Shown here piece by piece: positions 53,638 through 64,000 of a stretch of 64,000 nt of DNA (position 1 is its first letter; each line of letters begins with the position of its first letter). Below the pieces are notes generated by a model. The model saw nothing but the letters and a program-made list of their open reading frames with translations. It made no database searches and was not told the DNA's origin. The translations under genes were made by a program, and so were the position numbers. This stretch comes from Chinchilla lanigera. Its lineage: Eukaryota > Chordata > Mammalia > Rodentia > Chinchillidae. The stretch spans positions 11,661,319 to 11,725,318 of the forward strand of contig NW_004955438.1 in assembly GCF_000276665.1 (NCBI RefSeq), in the 5' to 3' direction.

Positions 53638-54639
53638 AGCACTATAAAAATACTAAAGACTCATTTAATGTACAGTGTGTTTATGTCATGAAGTGATAAG
53701 TAGAATATAGAGAACTTCTGCCCTTGCAGTATAAAGGAAATTAACTCAGGTATGAAGTATATATTGCTCTTGAATTTTCTTAGTTACCAATTGACATTCT
53801 CACTCCTGAAGAATTACTTATTGTCAATAAGAATGGAAAAATGTACAGTAGCTCCCTGCTCTTGGCCTGATGAATTAGATCAAAATTTCAGACTAAAATA
53901 AATGTCCTGGTTGAAAGAACTAGGCATCAAAAAGTCATGCTTTTTATATCACGCAAGAAGACCTGTTAATCAGCACACACGAGCACACTCTCCCTGAACT
54001 CAGAACAGAGCTTGTTGCCATGGTCCACCTTTGGACAGAAGATGGGATGCGATGAATTCTCAAAGGTCTGTGGTTCTATGTTAAGTGACTAAGAGTTGTG
54101 GGCAAAAGCTTAGCCTGATAATCCAAGAATGCTTCATGCGTCTCTCTGCTCACCCTTGTTCATCCACGGGCAGCCTGTACCTCTCAGCTTCTCCAATTTT
54201 TTGCTCTTCGAGGAATTTTGAGATGGGAATGAGGATAGTTAAATGATGGGGAGAAAAAGCCGAGAAAAGGGCAGGGATGGGAGCTGATTCCAAGTTCAGA
54301 ACTTCAAGCATGGTGCAGAAGAGAAGAAATGCCCCAAATTCTTTTTATGACAGAACAGGCAGCAAGGGTGAGTCCATCAAGACATAATTCATCCGTAGGA
54401 GGGAGGGCCCTGTCTACAGTCACCAAACAGGCTCTTGTCCTACCCTTCTTCAGCTGATAGAGGTGAGAAGAGGAGAGATTAGAGAGAGAGGAAGACAAAG
54501 GCTCAGTTCTTCTTTGCAACCGATGCTCTTACGGGTAGAAAAGACCAACAACTTCTGAGAAGTTTGGGGAATCATATCCCAGCTGCTGGTGAGACATTCA
54601 TTAATTGGCACAGCTGGAGTTTTGGACGTGATCAAGCCT
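53638..54639. other. No recognisable feature
   Basis: About 1 kb without an assignable element or gene. Confidence 0.35.
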
Positions 54640-54712
54640 GAAGGTAGGAGCCAGATTTTTTATCTGTGTCCCCAGCACCTATTAGGATTGGCACATAGCA
54701 GTTGCTGACAAA
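54640..54712 (+). mobile_element. L2 LINE 3' tip
   Basis: GCCAGATTTTTTATCTGTGTCC, CCCAGCACCTATTAGG and GGCACATAGCAGTTGCTG are the terminal L2 motif. Confidence 0.55.
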
Positions 54713-55759
54713 AAACCAAGGGGGTTGATTACGACTCTGAGGGAGGAAATTAAAAATGTCCTCCATCTATTTCTTCTCTACAATTTTCTCTATCCTTCCA
54801 GGTTTTTGGACAGCATTTTCAGATTATTGAAGCTCCAGATGATTAAATATGTATGTGATACTGGGTAAAGGGCCAAGTATTCAAAAATAAATAGGTACCG
54901 GCAGTAACTAAACTCAACTTCTAAGGGTTTTTTAAAGGAAGCCAATTACTTCAAGTGAATTTAGCTGTATTTAGAGGCTAACAGCATGCTAGATAAGGCA
55001 GTCTCCTAAACAGAACTGCACACAGAGTGAAGAAGTACTACCAAGCATTATGCTCAATCTTCTTAGCTGTAAACAGGAGCAGATAGTCTCTGAACACAGT
55101 AGAACCATGGTCTCCATACTGCCCCCTGGGTGTGACTCTTAGGTTAATTATTTTAAGAATGGTTTTTGAGCTCTTTGCATGGAAGTCAGTTTGGGTTAAA
55201 ATATAGTCCGTGAATGAATGAATGAAAGGGTGATGGTTACTTTTCATTTGAGGAATACCTTAAGAATGCATTTGATGTAATACCTGCTTAAATGAAGACT
55301 AACTTTCCCATGGAAAGAAGGGAGGATTTATGTTATTTCAAGGTTCATACAGTGAGATTTTATTCTTTTCCATTGATTAATTTCAAATTTGCGTAACTTA
55401 GGATCTAAATTGGAGGAGGTGACAGTTTTCACCATTAAACTGTACCTGGAATTTTGTGCTCTGTTCTCAATTCTGATCACAAGCTGGAACATGTCCAGGA
55501 GAGGGAAAGAGTAGGCAGGACATGGAATATTTATTCTGGAAGAGGCTTAAGGAAGGAATCACCATTGTTTTCAAACATAATACGGTTGCCATGTAGAAAG
55601 TGATTTGAATTTGTGTTTTTCTTTAGGCTAGTCCAAAATTTTTCAGGTAATAGGATTTTTGTCTCAACATAAGAACTATTTGAGATGTCTGAAGATGAGA
55701 GGAGCATCTAAAAGGCAGATGATGTTTATTGGTCATCCTGGCACTATTTAATGGTTAAT
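54713..55759. other. No recognisable feature
   Basis: About 1 kb of AT-rich DNA with no named repeat. A GAATGAATGAATG run is at 55213-55225. Confidence 0.35.
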
Positions 55760-55772
55760 TAGGGTTTTTTTC

Positions 55773-55859
55773 TTTTTTTTTTTCTGGTACCGGGAATCGA
55801 ACTCACGACCTTGCGCTTGCCAGGCAGGCGCTGTGCCACTGAGCTAAATCCCCAGCCCC
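55773..55859 (-). mobile_element. ID SINE (young copy, reversed)
   Basis: TTCTGGTACCGGGAATCGAAC, TCACGACCTTGCGCTTGCC, AGGCAGGCGCTGTGCC and GAGCTAAATCCCCAGCCC. The TSD TAGGGTTTTTTTC is perfect over 13 bp (55760-55772 and 55860-55872). Confidence 0.95.
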
Positions 55860-56129
55860 TAGGGTTTTTTTCAAAACAATTCTATGACTCTGATTTTTCT
55901 CTTTTGAATGGATAAACAATCCCTATAGATGTTTAAGAAAAAATAATAAGTAGCCATTAAATATATGAAAAATAATGTAACTTTGCTAATAATAAAATTA
56001 AAATAGCAGTGAAGGATTGTTGTTTGCAGGAAAAAAGAAAAAAAAATCCCTAACTACTGCTTAGTGTGATGAAATTGGGGTTAACACTCATTGCTGTTGG
56101 CACTCACTCCTTTTTAAAAAAAAAAAAAA

Positions 56130-56260
56130 CCTATGAATGAAGAGCCACACTAATGATGCTTTTGTTCCACGGGCCCAATAGGCTATCTAAGCACAAGTTA
56201 AAAATACGTAAATTGCCGCCTTCATAAAGATGCTCATTATAGGTTACTCATATAAACTAG
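56130..56260. other. Candidate conserved non-coding element
   Basis: Unique sequence with kept CpGs and motif-like words (CACACTAATGATGC, AATAGGCTATCTAAGC, AAATACGTAAATTGCCGCC, ATGCTCATTATAGG). Small and untested. Confidence 0.22.
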
Positions 56261-56451
56261 AAGCAACTTAAACATTGAAAAGTAAGATAACATTTAAAAA
56301 ATCATTTTGTACGAAATGCATAAGGTATCTTGTTAAATGTGTATATGGGGAGGGGAGGGCTGCCAGGTACGCTATTCTACGGACCCAATCATTAAAATTA
56401 TGTACCACATAGATGGCTATGTCAATAGATAAGAAAGAAAAATTCCCTCTC

Positions 56452-56543
56452 AGTTGAGCTCTGCTACTAGTTAGCTGCACTATTCTGGGGAAACTCCTTA
56501 ACTTTTCTGTATCTCAGATGCCTTGTTTATACATCAGGGACTC
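56452..56543 (-). mobile_element. MIR SINE (reversed)
   Basis: GAGCTCTGCTACTAGTTAGC, TGCACTATTCTGGGG, AAACTCCTTAACTTTTCTG and TATCTCAGATGCC are reversed MIR. It runs straight into the tandem repeat that follows. Confidence 0.62.
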
Positions 56544-56609
56544 CGGATTTGATGGTCTCTAACATCGGATTTGATGGTCACTAACATCGGATTTCACGGT
56601 CTCTAACAT
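56544..56609. repeat. 22-bp tandem repeat, three units
   Basis: CGGATTTGATGGTCTCTAAC + AT occurs at 56544, 56566 and 56588, with 1-3 changes per unit. It sits where the MIR tail should continue, so it probably grew from MIR or flank sequence. Confidence 0.88.
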
Positions 56610-58220
56610 CCTTTTCAGTTTTGTTTTTAAAAACATTCATCCATTTATTATTGACACAATTTATACAATCTTCTAGTTTTATGATGTGAGCAGAATGGAC
56701 CCATTTAATGAGGGAACTGTAGTCCCAGGGAGATTACAAAATCAACCACTATTTTATTTTCAGATTTTTTCCATCATGTGGTGCCTTCCAGTATTATATA
56801 TTTTTAGGACCCAGTTTGATATGTGTAGCATATGGGGAAAAAAGTAGAACTCTCAATCCCTTTCAAATAAATTGCTGTATTGGAGGGAGATGTAGCCATA
56901 GACTCCCAAAGTATTTTATTACGGAGTAACATAAAACAGTTCTCAAGTCAGTAAGGATGCTTTATCCAAAAATGATTTCAAATTAAGGTACGATTGCTAT
57001 GAGAATCACACACAAACACACTGTTCCAGATAGCTTTATTCACATCACGCAAAAGAGCAAACATTTAAAACAAATTTATTCACTTCCTTAAGTTCCTTAG
57101 AAAATTGCCTCTCCTGATCCCCTGAAATAAACTTGTCCTTATCTAGCTCATGAATCCCTCTGCTTTGGCTATCAATGAAAAAAAGGCCCAAACATATTTG
57201 ACCATTGAACTCCTAGGGGATCTGAGAAGTAGGGTGACAGAACACGAGCTTTCTGCCCATCAATAAAAGTTTTCTAGTCAAAGTACTAGGTTCCTTCTGA
57301 AACCGCCCTCACCTGTTGAGAACTTTGACAAGGATGTGATTTCTTAGTTCAGAACACTCTCAGCATCAGACAGAGAGGGGAGAAAATGCCCAGGACCATA
57401 GCATCCCTCACGCTTTCAGGTTTAGCATTAATGTCCCAAAGGTCTCAGTGATCCCCGGTACTGGGGGCGGGGGATGGCACCGCTCTGAGAATTCACAGGA
57501 CTGATGGTGCTGTCTGATTAGGATTCTGCAGGGGCTGTCCTTTTGACAGAGCTCCCTCAGTTATTCTGATATCTAAGTGGGTGTCTGTCCTCCAGGCACT
57601 TTGAGACTCACTCACTGATGTGCTATTTTCTGGTGGCCACCTCTTACATTTGGCCTCACACATTACCAACTCAATCGGCCCAAATACCCAACGCGTCAGC
57701 TGTGGAGCCCAGTGACCATGGCTGTTCTTCCCAGGAAAGTTTCTTCACACACCCATTTGTCATCGGGGATGACACAGCTTTGAGGGGGATTCTAAGCTTG
57801 GGACCGGAGACGGCAGCAGCAATGACCGCACACACACAGGATCCTGAGGTGACCGTGTGGAGCAGCCCTGTGGGAGGAATGTTCAGCCCACTGTGCTCAC
57901 CAGGACAGATGGACTACGACCTGCCAATATCACCGCGGCCACACGAAGAGACGGAGACACAGTCCAAACACCCTAGAGGACAACGGCCCCAGTGGGTGTG
58001 GGTGCCCAGCAGAGGGGCTCGGACAGGCTGGCTCTAGTAGGCTTACTGCTGCTGGTGAGCCGTGTGGGCAGAGCACATTAAAGCACAAAATTGTCACTAA
58101 GGGTCCTAGAAAAGCTCTTGAGAATGAAGAGCTTCCTCTGCTACCTCCTCAAGCAGGGACTGGTGCCCAGTGAGCTGCTTATTTATATCAGCACCCCAGC
58201 TCTTTGTGGCTCTTGGGGCG
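56610..58220. other. Mostly unassigned DNA
   Basis: About 1.6 kb. A possible MIR-like trace lies at 56640-56760. The 139-codon frame at 57618-58037 has no signal peptide, domain or splice context that I can support. Confidence 0.3.
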
Positions 58221-58762
58221 TGCTGTGTTCTGGATATGGCATGTGTCCTCCAAATGTTCATCTGCTGGAAGAAGTGTGGTCCTCAGTGTGATGGTGGTGG
58301 GAGTGAGGGCTAAAGCCAGCCATGGTGGCACTCCTGTGATTGCAGCACTCAGGAGGCTGAGGCAGGAGAATCATGAATTGGAGGCCAGCCTGGGCTATAT
58401 AGTGAGGTCCCGTCTCAAAAAAGAAAAAAAAAAGGTGAGGCCCAGCAGAAGGTAGTATTATTATAGTTATCAAGGGACTTGGTACCCATTTAGTTGACAG
58501 GAGAGTGAGTGGATGCAGAAAAGGCAAACCTGGCCCCAAAGGCCTCATTTCCTCTTGCTTGCCATGTGCCCTCCCCCTTCTACAACTAGCTGGTTCCCAT
58601 TTCTTCAGCAGATTGTGATGTAACTGGGGGTCCTTGTGAGAGGCCGGTACTGTACTGTTTGGATGCGATAGCTACCAGAATCATGAATCAAATAAACTTC
58701 CTGACTTCATAAAGCACCCAACCTAGGTATATTGTTATAGCAACAGGAAACACCCTGAGATA
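58221..58762 (+). mobile_element. MaLR LTR split by a B1 SINE
   Basis: It starts TGCTGTGTTCTGGATATGG and ends CCCTGAGATA, with CCTCCAAATGTTCATCTG before the insert and CCAAAGGCCTCATTTCC, GAATCATGAATCAAATAAACTTCC and GGTATATTGTTATAGCAAC after it. The 5-bp TSD is GGGCG (58216-58220) and GGGTG (58763-58767), differing only at the CpG. Confidence 0.75.
58311..58434 (+). mobile_element. B1-type SINE without the 29-bp duplication
   Basis: AGCCAGCCATGGTGGCACTCC, GGAGGCTGAGGCAGGAG, GGCCAGCCTGGGCTATATAG and GAGGTCCCGTCTC precede an A-rich tail. There is one copy only of the AGGCCAGCCTGG box, unlike 37909-38085. The TSD is GTGAGGGC (58303-58310) and GTGAGGCC (58435-58442). Confidence 0.85.
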
Positions 58763-59273
58763 GGGTGTGTGTATGCCAAGGGCTGGGGCGGGCATATTAA
58801 ATCTGGGAAGAGGAGTCTTAGGGTTGGAATATCACAAGAAACCCTCAGGACTCGGGTAGGCTGTTGGGCTCCAGTCCTACATTACAATGTCAGCTTATTA
58901 TTTAACGACTCTTAAATGAAAAGCAAGCTCCACCAAACCACAAGTTCTAAGGCCCTGGCTGGAAGGCCCACTGTCCAACAGTTCCTCACACCAGAGCTGG
59001 AAATTCTGAGATACACAGGAGAGTTCGGCTTCGGACTGTGTATGTATGTACTTGCAGAGAGGTGAGTGATTTCCCCCAGAACGAAAGCATGCAAGAGGAT
59101 GGGTACATAGGTGCAGCCGAGAACCTGGACCCACACTGCAAAGAGCTGCACACCCGCCCCGCTACAGGCAAAAGAAACAGCAACGAGGTTACTCTCAGCA
59201 TCTGCGCACGGGGAAGAGACAGAGCACATAATACTCCACGGTGCTTTTCTTCAATTGATGCAACTCGGTAATT

Positions 59274-59279
59274 TTTATT
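59274..59279 (-). terminator. Candidate polyadenylation signal (AATAAA, minus strand)
   Basis: TTTATT on the plus strand is AATAAA on the minus strand. A TGTA (CFIm-type) motif is 16 nt upstream (59298-59295), and another TGTAAATA, also a Pumilio-type site, is at 59342-59335. Downstream on the minus strand is TGTGCTCTGTCTCTTC, a GT/T-rich element. Cleavage would fall near 59250-59262. Confidence 0.45.
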
Positions 59280-60976
59280 GCAACTGGAAGACAATACATC
59301 ACAGAAACTTTATGGTAGGTCTGGGGGAAAGTGTTATTTACAATAAATGATGAGATAGTTTGTCTTTGGCAATATGATTACATATGAAGAATGCAAAATG
59401 CAAGTATGGATCCTCCAAGCAACGCCACCAAGTCCCTAGCGTTTGGCTGACTGTACCCATCTCCAAACTGCTCCTTCAGGTTAGCACAAACCCAACTGAA
59501 CATCACTTTCCTGCTCCTTTCTAGTTCTCCCTTTCTATTCATGATATTGGCAGTTTCATACAGAAAATACAGAAAAAAAAAACTTGGCTTCTGAAAAAAT
59601 TATTACTCTTGTAAGTTAATTTGGCCACCTAGGTCTATTGGCCAGCCAAGGTCAGCTGACCGTAAGCATCAATCGTAAACCTCTTGGTCTTCGGATTGCT
59701 TTATCACTTTTTTTTTTTTTCTGTAAAACAAAAACACAACTCAGAAATGTTACAGAAGAATCAGAGTATAAAAAAATGTACAAGGTATATGCTTCCCAGA
59801 CATACACGGATACTTTTTCTCCTCCACATTTTCACCACGGCAATTTAAGTAGTGAGTGTGAATGACACGGCATGAAACTGGTTACTGAATCAGCTATGAG
59901 CTTGGATGGCCTCAACATACATACTCAAGAAATGGTGCGTGTTTTATTAACTGAGTGTGCTAGGTTTCCTCTAACAGGGGTGGGGGGATAGGGAACTCAG
60001 GCCATAATCATGAAAGGATAAAATACAATTTCTAGGTTCACCATATCGAAGTCTTTGAGAATCCAATATGGAATATCAACTATTTGCAAAAGGTGCAGAA
60101 GGCTTTTTCTCCACTTTTGCAAATGAAACACAGTGGAAAAACACTGCTGTATATATTCCAAATAAATAGTCTCGGTTTCAACACTAACAAAACAGGAAGG
60201 GTAGTGTAAGCATCTCACGGTAATTCAGAAAAGGGTCTGTTCACCTCGGTCTGATTTCAGAAGCACAACGGCAAGATGCAGCACCATAGACACATTGGTT
60301 TCGGCTGTTAAAAGATGGATCGTTTTAAAAATGGTGTTTTCCTTCCTTAATTTTTGGTCAGTGAAGCTAGCACTTTGTTTGCTGGACTGTGAAAGAACGC
60401 CAAGGTCACACACATTATTCATGATAAAGCAACCGAGCTGATGAATCTGTGCTTAATTCAAGAATAACCAGCAGGAGAGCAGACAAGGGGGTCAGCCACC
60501 ACGGCTGGTGCTCTCTCAAAGGAAGAGGGGGTCAACAGATGACTTCACAAAGGTAGGTAGACCTATATAGAACACTGAATGTCGTGTGTAAATCCTCATG
60601 AAATTCCAAGGAACAGGAACACCACACAATGTATATACTTTGATTTACACATTCCATTACAAAGAAAAAAAGAGACACCATTACAACTTTGTAACTGTGT
60701 TAACTGCAGTATAAACCAAAGTCCAGAGTCTGGCAGGTAACTAAAAGGGGTTTATCACTTAGGTTATATAGCAAAAGTGTTGATGTATATTATATATAGT
60801 AGTATAAATAATAAAAAAGTATTATTTAAATTAGATCACAGTGCTGCATTATGTGCATAACAGTGTTTGATATAGTATTGGTGGGCTAGGACCTACGACA
60901 CTAAGGACTTAACTGTCAACACTGGTAAATCACAATCAAGAGGGGACATAGAGTTCCAATGTTTTCTTTTGGTGGC

Positions 60977-60999
60977 AAAAAAAAAAAAAAAAAAAAAAA
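60977..60999 (-). repeat. A23 tract (U23 in the putative transcript)
   Basis: Twenty-three A on the plus strand with no SINE attached. In the putative minus-strand transcript it would be a U tract. Confidence 0.9.
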
Positions 61000-61905
61000 T
61001 CCTGAAGATGAAAGAAAAAAATACTTCTCCACAGAAACATAAAAATAAATCGCAACATCTGGGCAGCTGTGATCCACCAGAAAGAAATGAATCCCAATCT
61101 GAATAAATTCAAAAGGGAAAGAGAAATCACATTGAATTTAATCTGATCCCATATGGAAAGCCCTCCCCTGTAGGTCACTTGTACAGGCTCCTGTTTCTTC
61201 TGAAAGAGCCCTTCAGCAGGAGGCTGGAGACCCTGCAGACAGGAGTCGCTGTCACCCGAGTCAGCTGCACGTGGTGCTGGGCAGACCCGGTGGGCTGGAC
61301 TCAGAGCAGGCAGAGAGCCATTCTTATGGTTTTCACTCTACAAAGCCCACTGCCTGTGCTGACCCTTGGGCAGGGGCACCATTCAACAAAGTGGCCTCTT
61401 CCCAAATGTCCCATGGTGGCACCTGTCGCGGCCAGCAGGCACCAGCCATGCTGAATACCTCTGTAAGAAAAACCCATTCCTGGGGGAAGGCCTCTGACAT
61501 TCCTTCTTCAAAACTCTGCCCCAACATTGCAAACTGCCCCAGGTGTCTTGGCCATGGTTTTCTCAAACTACCGTCGAAATGTGGGTTTGGTTCCTTTTCA
61601 GTTTCAGATAGATGGCCTTACCAAAGAACTCCTCAAAAGACACTGATTAAAGATGGGAGAGGGAAGTAGAGGGGTTTGTGGTATAAGGCTGGGAAAATAC
61701 CTAGAATGCGAACATTTTCCACAGAGTACTAGATAAGAGACAATTAGAGTAGGATTAAAAATAACTATGTGTATTTCATTTAAGAAAAAAGAGCTCCAGT
61801 CTTTTCTTCTTAAATGTGTCCGAGGGCCAATAGCAAGTCATTGTAGATATTGTGGTGCTGATGGTTGTTTTCCAAAGCATCTTTGAGTTGAATATTGCTA
61901 TAGTT

Positions 61906-61930
61906 CCCCGCGCCCCCCCCGCCCCGCCCC
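61906..61930 (-). other. G-quadruplex candidate on the minus strand
   Basis: The plus strand has C runs of 4, 8, 4 and 4 (61906-61909, 61913-61920, 61922-61925, 61927-61930) separated by G or GCG. The minus strand therefore has four G runs with loops of one to three bases, a very strong G4 pattern, alone in AT-rich surroundings. Confidence 0.7.
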
Positions 61931-63904
61931 GTGTGAGCGTGTGAGATATTGGAATGACACATGAACCCCCTGCTTCTCCCAGCAGGAGAAATGAAGCAAA
62001 AACACCACACCCTGAACAGCGTTCAGGTGAATCTGTCAGACTAATGGATACATATGCTAGTTTGGAAGCTAAAAGAACACCTGACGTTTGGGAAGGAATT
62101 CCAAGACTAAAGTGAATTACACTTAAGCAAAATAGTCTTTCACAAATAGGCTTGTGCTTAAATTCTCTACTGCTCTTGGAGGAGGGGATAAGAGAGGGTG
62201 CCTTTTGCCCCTTGGCTTGTTAAGGACACGAACAACCTCGTTCCATAATGAAGTCACTACGAACAGCCACATACACATCAATACTTTTTTTTTTTCCCTT
62301 AACAATCAAAATACAAAGTTAAACACCATTAAGCCATTGTTTTGGTTATGCATAATGTGTATGCCTCCAAAAACAGAAGAAAAAATAGAAAAAAAGTACC
62401 CTCACTAAAGTTTCCCCAACAAGTCTTCCAGAAGATCTGACAAAGATGCCAAGGGAGGCTCAGGAAAATAACACTTAGAAAGCTGCCCGATGAGGTATTT
62501 ATGCGAAAAGAGTGGTTCTGGAGTTAAGAACACACTTTTACAAGATATTTCTCTATTTCTCAAAGAGATCAGAAAAGTAAATCACACACATTGCATTTTA
62601 TTCTTTTCAAAAGAGGCCTCTCTGCCCCTTTAGAAAAAATGAAATGAGGGGAGACAGCCACTGTGGGGTTTTCACTGGAAGAAGTCCCCTGCCAGAAACA
62701 GCGCTGAATGTTCACCTCTGCCCTTCCGGAGGGAAGTCGGAATCGGATGTCTTGGGTGTGAGTGACTGAGGCGGTTGGTGGTGGTCTTTTGGGCTTGGTC
62801 AGGTGACAGCACAAATCAGAGTGTGGCTCAGGTTTCAGAGCTGTGGATGGCTTTGATGGCATCAGCAGCTTGGGGAGAAAGAGGGAACAGCGCACTGCAA
62901 AAACACATTGTCTTCCCATCTACACCTCGTCAGATATGCTGGATGTATCCAGGTCAGGGGTAGGTAAGGAATTTGACCTTCCTTCTAGGTGCAGATGTCT
63001 TCTAGCTTCTCACATCAGCCGCCCACAGAAAGGTAGGTTTGGGGAATGCACCAGTTAATTCCCAATGTCCTGGCTGATGGAGTCCTGACAGTACCTAGTC
63101 CTGCCAGATGGGCCTGGTTCTGGCTCACAAATGTCTCCTTTTACAAGTTCAAGGTCACTTCAGTTCCCTCCTTCCCCTCAACCATCAGATCCTGAGCCAT
63201 GGTAGTGGGTGTTTTTGTTTGTATTTTAATACTTCCCTCCATTTGGATGGAAGATCATATTCTTTTAGAGATTTCTCTTTGGATCTCCAAAAAAGAAAAA
63301 AAAATTTTCTTTTCTCTTTTTTCTTTTGGGCAAAGATAACAGGAGTTTCTGGTCTGAGTGACATTGTCTTGTTGTCTAAATTCAGCTCTCACAATCTAGG
63401 TGGTAGTAATTCCAGGTTGGTTAGTGTGCTGAAATGTTAGAGAAGGTCAGTCCCTCCTTCTTACTGCAGTGTCTGGGGCTGGCCTTCCTAACGCCTGCCT
63501 GGGTCACCTCCTCCCTCACAGGTACCCTATCTCATACCCTCACCTAATAAGGCCCATTAGCATGTTTCCCCTTCTGGCGAATTTGCATAATTATTCACTG
63601 CCTTTTTTTCCTACAACCCAATCATGGTAATGATTTTCTCAAGTAAGCATCCCATAATTCTCTTGATTCTATCATACACACTCACTACTAAGTTTGCCCT
63701 CAAATTATTGCGTCATGTTAAACATGTAAAAGACAAAGAGAAAGGACACACTCTTCAGCAGAGAATCAGGGGGAGGGGGCTGAGTCAGACAAGGCAGTGT
63801 AGAGTTCAACCATCCAAGCCCTACCAGAGCATGAAGATATTTTTATATTGCAGAGTAAGTTCCCCAACAGTCAGAATTTGTCCCTGAAGAAGGTTAAACC
63901 TTAA

Positions 63905-64000
63905 ACACCTGCTTCAAAACACCAAAATAAAATAATCCAAAAAAGAAACAAAAGGAAAAAAAAGAAAAAGAAAGGAAGAAAGAGAAAGAAAACAAAAGAA
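63905..64000. repeat. A/AAAG-rich low-complexity tract at window edge
   Basis: AAAAGAAAC, AAAGAAAAAG and GAAAGGAAG words dominate. It may be a simple repeat or the end of a retroposon cut by the window edge. Confidence 0.7.

Larger units (their letters stand above)
59250..64000 (-). other. Probable distal 3' UTR of an unidentified minus-strand gene
   Basis: About 4.7 kb without any recognisable LTR, SINE or LINE, in sharp contrast to the rest of the window. A minus-strand polyadenylation context lies at its left end. Sequence is AT-rich with interspersed CpGs and many constrained-looking words. The stop codon would lie to the right of the window, or in an exon I cannot recognise. The 116-codon minus frame at 62569-62919 is preceded directly by a stop and is not called. 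The gene was not recognised. An alternative is a long non-coding transcript. Confidence 0.4.

Noticed and set aside
57618..58037. 139-codon plus-strand frame
   Set aside because: No domain, no homology I can recognise, no promoter or splice signals. Chance frame in moderately GC-rich DNA.
62569..62919. 116-codon minus-strand frame as a last coding exon
   Set aside because: A stop lies directly before its ATG, so it cannot extend upstream. No convincing splice acceptor or recognisable domain was seen. It more likely lies in UTR.

Overview
The window is nuclear DNA from a rodent. It carries SINEs of the ID type (derived from an alanine tRNA), B1-type SINEs derived from 7SL RNA, and composites of the two (B1-dID). 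It also carries many LTRs of the ERVL-MaLR class and the ancient mammalian background of MIR, L2, MER5, MER58 and L1. I saw no B2 or B4 SINE, which argues against mouse, rat and close relatives. A squirrel-related or beaver/kangaroo-rat-related lineage fits better, but the species cannot be fixed from the sequence alone. There is no sign of bacterial, phage or plasmid DNA.

No protein-coding exon could be supported. The open frames are short (longest 212 codons), and many of the larger ones overlap recognisable transposons, tandem repeats or dinucleotide runs. From about 1 to 58,770 the window looks like intergenic or intronic DNA packed with repeats. Seven clear ID copies have target-site duplications (TSDs). 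Four B1 or B1-dID copies are visible, one B1-like copy is almost wholly hidden by the 170-base N run, and there is one shorter ID-like fragment. At least fifteen MaLR LTRs or pieces are present, several with 5-bp TSDs and some nested (4361-5184, 25341-25865, 58221-58762). A few stretches without repeats look constrained by eye (790-935, 22970-23235, 35090-35530, 56130-56260); they are AT-rich, keep CpGs and carry homeobox-like TAAT motifs, and could be enhancers.

From about 59,250 to the right edge the character changes: almost 5 kb without a recognisable interspersed repeat. A minus-strand AATAAA with a TGTA upstream and T/GT-rich sequence downstream lies at 59,274-59,298. I read this as the distal part of a long 3' untranslated region of a gene on the minus strand whose coding part lies beyond the right edge. 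The gene was not identified. The putative transcript holds a strong G-quadruplex candidate and a U23 tract.

No new multi-gene system was found. The most unusual structures are a 58-bp near-perfect inverted repeat enclosing much older repeats (49188-49865), a pair of oppositely oriented copies of one LTR joined to a shared 46-bp direct repeat (18204-19740), a compound tandem-repeat block with periods of 42 and 177 bp (3525-4110), a very homogeneous 38-bp minisatellite (53526-53637), and a doubly nested LTR with both TSDs preserved.
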